A stretch of DNA of 6,802 nt. Source: Pseudomonadota bacterium. Its GTDB lineage: Bacteria; Pseudomonadota; Alphaproteobacteria; Acetobacterales; Acetobacteraceae. Position numbers and translations under genes: made by a program. Below the pieces are notes generated by a model. The model saw nothing but the letters and a program-made list of their open reading frames with translations, was not told the origin of the DNA and did no database searches. Below, piece by piece: positions 1 through 5,680 of the stretch (position 1 is its first letter; every line of letters starts with the position of its first letter). The stretch lies in the NCBI GenBank assembly GCA_021815835.1, contig JAKAZN010000100.1:1-6802 (forward strand), in the 5' to 3' direction.

Positions 1-6
1 GGAGAA
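1..6 (+). promoter_or_regulatory. Ribosome binding site of the acyl-CoA synthetase gene
   Basis: GGAGAA lies 7 bases before the ATG at 14. It is a good Shine-Dalgarno match and supports that start. The promoter, if there is one, lies outside the window, so it cannot be seen whether this gene begins a transcript or follows another gene. Confidence 0.75.
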
Positions 7-13
7 ACCATCC

Positions 14-1708
14 ATGAGCCAGCCCGCCCCCAGCTATGTCCATGGCGCCGTCGGCACGACCCTGCTCGACCAGACGGTCGGCGAAAGCCTGGACCGCACG
101 CTTGCGCGCGTCCCCGATCGTCCCGCCCTGATCGTGCCGTCGCGGGATGTGCGGTGGAGCTACGCCGAGCTTGCCGCGCGGGCCGATGATTTCGCCGCCG
201 GGCTGCTGGCGCTGGGGCTGGAGCCGGGCGATCGGGTCGGCATCTGGTCGCCCAACAATCCCGAATGGGTCGTCGCGCAATTCGCCACCGCGAAGGCGGG
301 GCTGATCCTGGTCAATATCAATCCCGCCTATCGGCTGGCGGAACTCGAATACGCGCTGAACAAGGTGGAATGCCGCGCGCTGATCACCGCGACTTCGTTC
401 AAATCCTCCGATTACATCGGGATGCTGAACGCGCTGGCACCGGAGCTGGCCGCCGCCGCGCCGGGCGGTCTCGCCGCGGCGCGGCTGCCGGCGCTCGGCC
501 AGGTGATCCAGATCGGCGGGCCGGCGGCACCCGGCTGCCTGGCCTTCGAGCAGGTCGCGCGCGCCGCGGGTCCCGCCGATCGCGCCCGGCTCGCCGCGAT
601 CGGCGCGGGGCTGCAATTCGACGACCCGATCAACATCCAGTTCACCTCCGGCACGACCGGGGCGCCCAAGGGCGCCACCCTGACGCACCACAACATCGTC
701 AACAACGGCTATTTCATCGGCGCGGCGATGCGCCTGACGGAGCAGGACCGGCTGTGCATCCCGGTGCCGCTCTATCACTGCTTCGGCATGGTGCTCGGCA
801 ACCTCGCCTGCACCACGCATGGCGCGGCGATGGTCTATCCGGGGGAAGGGTTCGATCCGCTCGCCACCTTGCGCACCGTGGCCGAGGAGCGCTGCACCGC
901 GCTGCATGGCGTGCCCACCATGTTCATCGCCGAGCTCGATCATCCCGAATTCCGCAGCTTCGACCTGTCGAGCCTGCGCACCGGCATCATGGCCGGCTCG
1001 CCCTGCCCGATCGAGGTGATGCGCCGCGCGGTGGCCGAGATGCATCTGTCCGAAATCACCATCGCCTACGGCATGACGGAAACCAGCCCGGTCAGCTTCC
1101 AGACCACCACCGACGATCCGCTGGAACGCCGCGTGTCCACCGTGGGCCGCATCCACCCGCATCTGGAAGTGAAGATCGTCGATGCCGAGGGCCGCGTGGT
1201 GCCGCGCGGCGCGCCGGGCGAGCTTTGCACCCGCGGCTATTCGGTGATGCAAGGCTACTGGAACGATCCCGAACGCACTGCCGAGGCGATCGATGCCGCG
1301 CGCTGGATGCACACCGGCGACCTGGCCGTGATCGACTCCGAGGGCTATTGCAACATCGTCGGCCGCATCAAGGACATGATCATCCGCGGCGGCGAGAACG
1401 TCTATCCGCGCGAGATCGAGGAGTTCCTCTATCGCCACCCGGCGATCCAGGACGTGCAGGTCTTCGGCGTGCCGGATGCGCGCTACGGCGAGGAGATCGC
1501 CGCCTGGATCCGAATCCGCCCGGGTGCCGCGCTGACGGCGGCGGAGGTCGCGGCGTTCTGCGCCGGCCAGATCGCGCACTACAAGGTGCCGCGGCATATC
1601 CGTTTCGTGGACGAATTCCCGATGACGGTGACCGGCAAGGTGCAGAAATTCCTGATGCGCGAGAAGATGGCGGGCGAGCTCGGCGTGCGGGAGGCGACGA
1701 CGGCCTGA
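14..1708 (+). CDS. Acyl-CoA synthetase (AMP-binding, ACSF2-like)
   Basis: This 564-residue enzyme should activate a carboxylic acid to its acyl-CoA through an acyl-adenylate, using ATP and CoA in the cytoplasm. All hallmarks of the ANL/AMP-binding superfamily are present in order: phosphate-binding loop [10 protein letters not shown] (211-220), adenine-site motif YGMTE (352-356), HTGD with the ATP-ribose aspartate (433-436), the hinge region around [16 protein letters not shown] (450-465), and the C-terminal catalytic lysine K542 in TVTGKVQKF. Full length is normal for the family, and no frameshift is visible. The N-terminal blocks (WSPNNPEW at 78-85, NINPAYR at 101-107) and the loop THHNIVNN resemble ACSF2-type medium-chain fatty acyl-CoA synthetases. 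Membership of the ligase family is certain; the substrate (medium-chain, branched or aromatic acid) is not readable from sequence. The neighbours give no hint: the next gene is convergent and ends 9 bases away. Confidence 0.95.
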   Translation: MSQPAPSYVHGAVGTTLLDQTVGESLDRTLARVPDRPALIVPSRDVRWSYAELAARADDFAAGLLALGLEPGDRVGIWSPNNPEWVVAQFATAKAGLILVNINPAYRLAELEYALNKVECRALITATSFKSSDYIGMLNALAPELAAAAPGGLAAARLPALGQVIQIGGPAAPGCLAFEQVARAAGPADRARLAAIGAGLQFDDPINIQFTSGTTGAPKGATLTHHNIVNNGYFIGAAMRLTEQDRLCIPVPLYHCFGMVLGNLACTTHGAAMVYPGEGFDPLATLRTVAEERCTALHGVPTMFIAELDHPEFRSFDLSSLRTGIMAGSPCPIEVMRRAVAEMHLSEITIAYGMTETSPVSFQTTTDDPLERRVSTVGRIHPHLEVKIVDAEGRVVPRGAPGELCTRGYSVMQGYWNDPERTAEAIDAARWMHTGDLAVIDSEGYCNIVGRIKDMIIRGGENVYPREIEEFLYRHPAIQDVQVFGVPDARYGEEIAAWIRIRPGAALTAAEVAAFCAGQIAHYKVPRHIRFVDEFPMTVTGKVQKFLMREKMAGELGVREATTA

Positions 1709-1717
1709 CCGGCGCGT

Positions 1718-2077
1718 TCAGTTTGCCGCCATCAGCGCAACAAGGTGCCCGCGATCGATCAGCCGCACGCGCGCCCCGGCCCGCAACCCCGGAAGACGCG
1801 GCGCGATCAGCGCGCGCGTCTCGCCCCCCGCATCCCGCAGCACGAATTCCGCCTCCGCCGGCAGAGCGCCCGGCGCGGGCGGGGCCAAGCCGAACGCCGC
1901 CGCCTTCCGTCCCAGGGTGGCGCGCGGAACGGGGCGGATCGCGATCACGACCGCAAGGTCCGCGCGCGCCGGCGGGACCGGCCGGGCGGCGATCGGCGGC
2001 GCGGGAGGCGCCGGACCGGCGCACCCGGCCAGCACCGGACCGAGGCATCCGAACGCGATCAGGGCGGCGCGGCGCAT
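1718..2077 (-). CDS. Small SlyB-like outer-membrane lipoprotein, no glycine zipper
   Basis: A 119-residue lipoprotein. The ATG at 2077 is chosen because a strong GGGAGGG (2082-2088) stands 4 bases upstream and because it begins directly with a lipoprotein signal: two arginines, a hydrophobic stretch, then lipobox LAGC with Cys19 as the lipidated residue. Ala20 follows the cysteine, so there is no Asp+2 retention signal and the outer membrane is the likelier site. Residues 20-43 are a Pro/Ala-rich linker. The remainder has a short beta-like segment (ADLAVVIAIRPVP) and a C-terminal segment of the type EFVLRDAGGETRALI, then GLRAGARVRLI, which recalls the C-terminal domain of SlyB/17-kDa surface-antigen lipoproteins. 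The glycine-zipper stretch of that family is absent. It lies 61 bases downstream of ugd on the same strand, so an envelope role is plausible, but function is unknown. The family link is by eye only. Confidence 0.72.
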   Translation of the reverse strand: MRRAALIAFGCLGPVLAGCAGPAPPAPPIAARPVPPARADLAVVIAIRPVPRATLGRKAAAFGLAPPAPGALPAEAEFVLRDAGGETRALIAPRLPGLRAGARVRLIDRGHLVALMAAN

Positions 2078-2081
2078 GGAA

Positions 2082-2088
2082 CCCTCCC
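2082..2088 (-). promoter_or_regulatory. Ribosome binding site that sets the lipoprotein start
   Basis: On the minus strand this reads GGGAGGG, 4 bases before the ATG at 2077. It decides the start: the frame stays open upstream to another ATG at 2209, but that would overlap the end of ugd by 71 bases and put 44 unstructured residues in front of the signal peptide. Confidence 0.7.
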
Positions 2089-2138
2089 GCCGCGCAAGGT
2101 GCCACGCCGCCCCCGCCAGCGCGATCCCCGCGCCGGGC

Positions 2139-3458
2139 TCAGCCGCGAAGGCCGGGCCGGCCGATGCCGTGCAGGGCGAACCCGGCGGCGGCGAACGCGG
2201 CCGGGTCATAGACGTTGCGCAAATCGACGATGATGCGTCCGCCCATCGCCCCGGCCAGCCGTTCGGGCGCGAGGGCGCGGAATTCGTTCCATTCGGTGAT
2301 CAGCACCAGCGCGTCCGCCCCGCGCGCGGCATCCAGCGCGTCACGGCAGAAGGTCACGCTGTCGGGCAACAGCGGCCGGGCCTGGTCCATGCCCTCGGGA
2401 TCGAAGGCGCGGATCGCCGCGCCGTCCTCGGCCAGCCGCCAGATCATCGGCACCGACGGCGCCTCGCGCATGTCGTCCGTCTCCGGCTTGAAGGTCAGGC
2501 CCAACACCGCGATCGTCTTGCCACGCACCGATCCGCCGCACGCGGCCAGCACGCGCCCGGCCATCGCCGCCTTGCGCGCGTCGTTCACCGCGACGGTGGT
2601 TTCCACCAGCCGCACCGGCGCGCCGTATTCCTGCGCGATGCGCATCAGCGCCAGCGTGTCCTTCGGGAAGCAGGACCCGCCATAGCCCGGCCCGGGATGG
2701 AGGAATTTGCGCCCGATCCGCCCGTCGAGGCCAATGCCGCGCGCGACATCATGCACGTCGGCGCCGGTCTTCTCGCAGAGATCGGCGATCTCGTTGATGA
2801 ACGTCACCTTCATCGCCAGGAACGCATTTGCGGCGTATTTCGTGAGTTCGGCGGTTTCGATCGCGGTGAACACGATCGGTGCCTCGATCAAATAAAGCGG
2901 CCGATAGAGCCGGCGCAGCACCTCGCGCGCGCGCTCGCTTTCGGCGCCGATCACCACGCGGTCGGGGCGCATGAAATCGCCGATCGCGCTGCCCTCGCGC
3001 AGGAATTCCGGGTTGGAGGCGACGTCGAATGCAAGCTCGGGCCGCGCGGCGCGCACGATCTCGGCGATGCGCCGCCCGGTACCGACCGGGACCGTGGATT
3101 TGGTGACGATCACCGCATAGCCGGTCAGCGCGCGCGCCACCTGTTCCGCCGCCGCATGGACATAGGTCAGGTCGGCGTGGCCGTCGCCGCGGCGGGTGGG
3201 CGTGCCCACCGCGATGAAGACGGCCTCCGCGCCGGCGACCGCCTCGGCCAGATCATCCGTGAAGGAAAGCCGTCCCGCGGCCACGTTCTCGGCCACCAGC
3301 CGCTCCAGGCCCGGCTCGTAGATCGGCATGCGCCCGTCCCGAAGGGCGGCGAGGCGGGCCGGGTCGGCTTCCACCACGACGATCTCGGTGCCGAATTCGG
3401 CGAAGCAGGCGCCCGACACCAGACCCACATAGCCGCCGCCGATCATCGCGATACGCAT
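2139..3458 (-). CDS. ugd: UDP-glucose 6-dehydrogenase
   Basis: This 439-residue cytoplasmic enzyme oxidises UDP-glucose to UDP-glucuronate with two NAD+, supplying the precursor for acidic exopolysaccharide and lipopolysaccharide sugars and for UDP-xylose or UDP-galacturonate. The N-terminal Rossmann domain starts with GGGYVGLVSG (7-16), with an acidic residue (E30) ending strand 2. Then come VGTPT (84-88), TKSTVPVGT (119-127) and SNPEFLREG (148-156, with E151 and E155). The central helix carries K207 and N211, and the catalytic loop GYGGSCFPKD (258-267) holds the nucleophile C263 and D267. LGLTFKPETDDMREAP (319-334) marks the C-terminal UDP-binding domain. Length is typical and all catalytic residues are present. 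The frame is open further upstream, but the ATG at 3458 has a good ribosome site and begins exactly at the Rossmann strand. The lipoprotein gene follows 61 bases downstream with no terminator visible between them. Confidence 0.97.
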   Translation of the reverse strand: MRIAMIGGGYVGLVSGACFAEFGTEIVVVEADPARLAALRDGRMPIYEPGLERLVAENVAAGRLSFTDDLAEAVAGAEAVFIAVGTPTRRGDGHADLTYVHAAAEQVARALTGYAVIVTKSTVPVGTGRRIAEIVRAARPELAFDVASNPEFLREGSAIGDFMRPDRVVIGAESERAREVLRRLYRPLYLIEAPIVFTAIETAELTKYAANAFLAMKVTFINEIADLCEKTGADVHDVARGIGLDGRIGRKFLHPGPGYGGSCFPKDTLALMRIAQEYGAPVRLVETTVAVNDARKAAMAGRVLAACGGSVRGKTIAVLGLTFKPETDDMREAPSVPMIWRLAEDGAAIRAFDPEGMDQARPLLPDSVTFCRDALDAARGADALVLITEWNEFRALAPERLAGAMGGRIIVDLRNVYDPAAFAAAGFALHGIGRPGLRG

Positions 3459-3465
3459 AAGCAAT

Positions 3466-3472
3466 CTCCTTT
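3466..3472 (-). promoter_or_regulatory. Ribosome binding site of ugd
   Basis: The minus strand reads AAAGGAG, 7 bases before the ATG at 3458. It fixes the ugd start and excludes the longer upstream reading, which would add 86 residues and run past the start of the divergent gene. Confidence 0.8.
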
Positions 3473-3508
3473 GGCCCCGCGCCGATGGCGGGTGCTCGCA
3501 TGGGCCGC

Positions 3509-3530
3509 CTGACCCGAGGCTGACCCGGGG
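3509..3530. repeat. Two tandem 11-bp repeats, possible operator
   Basis: CTGACCCGAGG is followed directly by CTGACCCGGGG, so ten of eleven bases match. It lies about 50 bases upstream of the ugd start codon and 106 bases upstream of the MR-like start. Direct repeats of 11-bp period are the usual form of OmpR/PhoB-family response-regulator sites (established), but no regulator is encoded in the window and chance similarity in GC-rich DNA is possible. Confidence 0.35.
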
Positions 3531-3560
3531 CGCGCGTGGCGGGTAACCTTCCCGTGAGCC

Positions 3561-3579
3561 TGGGCGCAAGGGGCGCCCA
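3561..3579. repeat. Perfect 7-bp inverted repeat upstream of the MR-like gene
   Basis: TGGGCGC and GCGCCCA flank a 5-base spacer, AAGGG. The element ends 57 bases before the ATG at 3637. No T-run follows it, so it is not a normal intrinsic terminator. It could be a dimeric repressor site or a hairpin in the leader RNA; sequence alone does not decide. Confidence 0.35.
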
Positions 3580-3622
3580 TGCTTGCCAGCACCGCCCGCC
3601 CCGCCTACCCGGGGACGAAGCC

Positions 3623-3629
3623 GAGGGGA
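3623..3629 (+). promoter_or_regulatory. Ribosome binding site of the MR-like gene
   Basis: GAGGGGA stands 7 bases before the ATG at 3637. It supports that start over the in-frame TTG at 3583, which would add 18 residues unlike anything at the N terminus of mandelate racemase. Confidence 0.7.
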
Positions 3630-3636
3630 ACCCGCC

Positions 3637-4725
3637 ATGAAGATCACCCGCCTGCGCACCGAAATCGTCCACCTGCCGGTCGATCCGCCGATCCTGACCG
3701 CGATCCTGGGCTCCATCCGCTCGGCCGATTGCGTGCTGACCTTCCTGGAGACCGATCAGGGCCTGGTCGGCGAGGGGCTGGTATTTTCGATCAACAACCG
3801 CCGCCTCGGCGTGATCCACGAGATGATCCGCAATCTGGAGGACCTGGTGGTTGGCCTCGATCCGCGCGCGGGCGGGACCCTCAACGCCAGGGCGTGGAAG
3901 GAGCTGAATTTCCTCGGCTACGAGGGGGTTTCCATCGTCGGTCTGGCCGCGCTCGACATGGCGCTGTGGGATTTGCGCGGCAAGGCCGCCGGGCTGAACG
4001 TCGCGCATCTCATCGGCGCCTGCCGCCCCGCCGTGCCCACCTATGCGAGCGGCGGCCTGTGGCTCGGCTCGTCCATCGACGAACTGCAGAAGGAAGCCGC
4101 TGCCTTCGTCGCGCGCGGCTTTCGCGCGGTGAAGACCAGGGTCGGTCCGACCGAGCCCGAGCGCATGGTCGCGCGCGTGGCCGCGGTGCGCGCGGCGGTG
4201 GGGCCCGATATCGCCATCATGGTCGATGCCAACCAGCAGATGAGCGTGAAGCAGGCGATCCGCATCGGGCGGATGCTGGAGGAGCTCGATCTGACGTGGT
4301 TCGAGGAACCGGTGATCTGCCACGACCACGAGGGCGAGGCGGCGCTCGCGGCGGCGCTGGATACGCCGATCGCCTCGGGCGAGACGGTCTATACGCATCG
4401 CGGCGTGCTGGCGATGTTGCAGGCCAATGCGGCCGACGTGATCATGCCGGATCTGCAACGCATGGGCGGCCCCAGCGAGTTTCTCAAGGCCGGGCATCTC
4501 TGCGAGGCGTTCCACATCCCCTGCGCCTCGCATCTGTTCCCGGAGATGAGCCTCGCGCTGCTCGCCGCGCTGCCGGGCGGCTACTATCTGGAACACATGC
4601 CCTGGTTCGAGCCGATCTATCGGGAACGGATCGAGCTCGACGCGAACGGACACGCGATCGTGCCGGACCGGCCGGGCTGGGGGTTCGGCTTCGATCCCGC
4701 GGCGATCGCGCGCTACCGGGCCTAG
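3637..4725 (+). CDS. Mandelate racemase-subgroup enolase superfamily enzyme
   Basis: A 362-residue enzyme of the enolase superfamily, which abstracts a proton alpha to a carboxylate bound to Mg2+. It matches the mandelate racemase (MR) subgroup nearly end to end (Pseudomonas putida MR has 359 residues, from memory), and key residues sit at a constant +2 offset: metal ligands D197 (VDANQ), E223 (FEEP) and E249 (GET), the D272-H299 dyad (MPDLQRMGG and SHLFPE), and E319. K166 of the KxK motif is present, but the second lysine is Arg168 (VKTRVG). The N-terminal cap domain (1 to about 125) contains LTAILGS, similar to the TAVG cap loop of MR. The intact His-Asp dyad and altered lysine fit a sugar-acid or hydroxy-acid dehydratase as well as or better than a two-base racemase. 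Substrate is unknown. The gene diverges from ugd, and its stop overlaps that of the PEP-CTERM gene. Confidence 0.92.
   Translation: MKITRLRTEIVHLPVDPPILTAILGSIRSADCVLTFLETDQGLVGEGLVFSINNRRLGVIHEMIRNLEDLVVGLDPRAGGTLNARAWKELNFLGYEGVSIVGLAALDMALWDLRGKAAGLNVAHLIGACRPAVPTYASGGLWLGSSIDELQKEAAAFVARGFRAVKTRVGPTEPERMVARVAAVRAAVGPDIAIMVDANQQMSVKQAIRIGRMLEELDLTWFEEPVICHDHEGEAALAAALDTPIASGETVYTHRGVLAMLQANAADVIMPDLQRMGGPSEFLKAGHLCEAFHIPCASHLFPEMSLALLAALPGGYYLEHMPWFEPIYRERIELDANGHAIVPDRPGWGFGFDPAAIARYRA
4722..4725. other. Shared CTAG palindrome: stop codons of two convergent genes
   Basis: The plus-strand TAG at 4723-4725 ends the MR-like gene, and the minus-strand TAG at 4724-4722 ends the PEP-CTERM gene. 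The palindrome CTAG serves both, giving a 4-base tail-to-tail overlap. There is therefore no room for a dedicated terminator between the coding regions, and any terminator must lie inside the opposite gene. Confidence 0.9.
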
Positions 4726-5471
4726 CCCACGCCCGATCCGCGTCGCCGGCGCAGCCAGCCGAGCGCGACGAGCGGGGCCGCGAGCAGCGCCAGCGCGCCG
4801 GGCTCGGGCACCGGCTGGCTGAGCGACGTGGTGAGGAAGGTGAGGTAAACCCGATCGACCAGGATATCCTTGGCCGCCACGGCGCTACCGGTGAAGGTGA
4901 AATTCACCGTGTAGGTCCCGGCGATCGCGACCCGCGCCTGGCTGGAAACGGTCACCCACTTGTCCACGCCATCCGCCGCGCCGATCGCGGCGACGCTGGC
5001 GCCGGAAAACAACGAGGTCCCGGCGATACTGCCGGTGAAGGTGGCATCGTTGGGGTTGTTGTAGCCGTTCTGGGGCACGAAGACGTCGAACCCGATGCCG
5101 TAGGTGCCGACCCGAAGGGTGACCGTCTCCGAAAGCGTCTGCGAACCCGTGTCGGTGGAGAAATACGCGGCGTAGCCAGCCGAGGGATCCGGGCTGCCGG
5201 TCAACAAGGTGTCGTTCGGGATCGCCTCCCCGAACGCGCCCGCCGGGAAGGCTCGGGCGACATTGTCGGTCTGGATGACCACCGCGGGACTGTTGACGGT
5301 ACCGGTGGTCGTCGAGGTCCAGTCGGCGAAACTCGCGGTGCCAAACGTGCCGTTCAGTACCAGATTCGGGCCCGCGATCGCCGGCCCGGCGAGCAGCACG
5401 CCGACGGCGAGCGGCAGCACGGCGCGCAGCGCCCGCGTCCATCCGGCTCCCACGATGCGGCGACCTGCCAT
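4722..5471 (-). CDS. PEP-CTERM sorting-domain exported protein
   Basis: A 249-residue secreted protein. The N terminus has a Sec signal peptide: basic residues R4-R5 and R13-R16, a hydrophobic core about 17-28, and probable cleavage after AIA (31-33). The mature part opens with NLVLNGTF (36-43) and a following DW, as in many DUF642-like or carbohydrate-binding-like beta-sandwich secreted proteins. It is rich in Thr, Ser, Gly, Asn and Val and has no cysteine. The C terminus has the full tripartite sorting signal: VPEP (221-224), a hydrophobic helix (226-240) and an RRRR stop (241-244). In PEP-CTERM systems an exosortase processes this tail at the inner membrane (established family knowledge); no exosortase is in the window. 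Function is probably surface or extracellular matrix. The ATG at 5471 lacks a well-spaced ribosome site (nearest GGAG is 16 bases away); GTG at 5453 is an alternative with a shorter signal peptide. Confidence 0.9.
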   Translation of the reverse strand: MAGRRIVGAGWTRALRAVLPLAVGVLLAGPAIAGPNLVLNGTFGTASFADWTSTTTGTVNSPAVVIQTDNVARAFPAGAFGEAIPNDTLLTGSPDPSAGYAAYFSTDTGSQTLSETVTLRVGTYGIGFDVFVPQNGYNNPNDATFTGSIAGTSLFSGASVAAIGAADGVDKWVTVSSQARVAIAGTYTVNFTFTGSAVAAKDILVDRVYLTFLTTSLSQPVPEPGALALLAAPLVALGWLRRRRGSGVG

Positions 5472-5491
5472 CAGAAAATCAACCCATCTCC

Positions 5492-5508
5492 AGCCGGACT
5501 GCCCGGCT
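5492..5508 (-). repeat. Short hairpin in the PEP-CTERM leader
   Basis: AGCCGG and CCGGCT flank a 5-base spacer, giving a 6-bp GC stem in the transcript 20 bases before the start codon. On the minus strand it abuts the only GGAG upstream of the gene (5491-5488). It could influence ribosome access, but short GC stems are common in DNA of this composition. Confidence 0.3.
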
Positions 5509-5568
5509 CGCGACGCAACACATCAGCGCGGCGCGAGCAGCCCTGGCGCGCGGCGCGGCCGCGAGCGG

Positions 5569-5590
5569 GCGCATCCCGTGCGCATCGGGA
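5569..5590. repeat. GCGCATC direct repeat at 11-bp spacing
   Basis: GCGCATC occurs at 5569-5575 and again at 5580-5586, start-to-start 11 bases. The same stretch has an inverted pair TCCCG (5574-5578) and CGGGA (5586-5590). These are short matches in GC-rich DNA and may be coincidental; they are recorded because a longer repeat with the same period lies 40 bases away. Confidence 0.25.
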
Positions 5591-5626
5591 AGGGTCTAGC
5601 GCTTCGAGGTTAACAAACCGCTTTCA

Positions 5627-5646
5627 TTTGTCCGGAGTTTGTCCGG
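5627..5646. repeat. TTTGTCCGG direct repeat, possible operator upstream of PEP-CTERM gene
   Basis: TTTGTCCGG occurs at 5627-5635 and exactly again at 5638-5646, separated by AG, a period of 11 bases. Within it CCGGA (5632-5636) and TCCGG (5642-5646) also form an inverted pair. The element sits in the AT-richer island about 155-175 bases upstream of the PEP-CTERM start and overlaps the weak -35 candidate. This geometry suits a tandem-binding response regulator of OmpR/PhoB type, which is inference only. Confidence 0.4.
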
Positions 5647-5680
5647 TCTCGGCGGGCATTCCTGCTTTTTTGGACGCCGC

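Larger units (their letters stand above)
3459..3636. promoter_or_regulatory. Divergent control region of ugd and the MR-like gene
   Basis: The 178 bases between two outward-facing genes must hold the start signals for both unless transcription enters from elsewhere. It is very GC-rich, and no convincing -35/-10 pair is visible in either direction. It does contain a tandem direct repeat of 11-bp period (3509-3530) and a perfect 7-bp inverted repeat (3561-3579), listed separately. No small gene is supported here. Confidence 0.5.
5472..5680. promoter_or_regulatory. Intergenic region, likely PEP-CTERM promoter and leader
   Basis: This 209-base gap separates two minus-strand genes. Positions about 5605-5675 are clearly more AT-rich than the surroundings, with runs such as TTAACAAA and a TTTTTT tract. 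The part nearer the PEP-CTERM gene is GC-rich and may be a leader RNA. A weak sigma-70-like candidate on the minus strand is CGGACA (5634-5629), 16 bases, TAACCT (5612-5607); it matches consensus only partly. I see no sigma-54 GG-N10-GC pair in the right form, no strong intrinsic terminator for the deacylase gene, and no small gene. Confidence 0.4.

Noticed and set aside
2078..2209. Longer N terminus of the lipoprotein, starting at 2209
   Set aside because: It would overlap ugd and put 44 disordered residues before a clean lipoprotein signal peptide that has its own strong ribosome site.
265..2211. Plus-strand open frame of 648 codons over the synthetase and lipoprotein genes
   Set aside because: It is a frame-shifted shadow of the synthetase, Arg/Pro-rich, without family motifs or a ribosome site.
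1917..3512. Plus-strand open frame of 531 codons opposite ugd
   Set aside because: It is antisense to a complete ugd with all catalytic residues. Its His/Arg/Gly-rich translation is typical of antisense frames.
3253..4653. Minus-strand open frame of 466 codons opposite the MR-like gene
   Set aside because: It is antisense to a complete, motif-verified enzyme, with a composition typical of a shadow frame.
5472..5620. Sigma-54 promoter for the PEP-CTERM gene, as seen in some PEP-CTERM systems
   Set aside because: I found no GG-N10-GC arrangement resembling TGGCAC-N5-TTGC on the minus strand in this region.
5651..5677. Possible terminator: GCATTCCTGC followed by TTTTTT on the plus strand
   Set aside because: The stem would be only 3 bp, and no plus-strand gene ends here. 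It points the wrong way for the deacylase gene.
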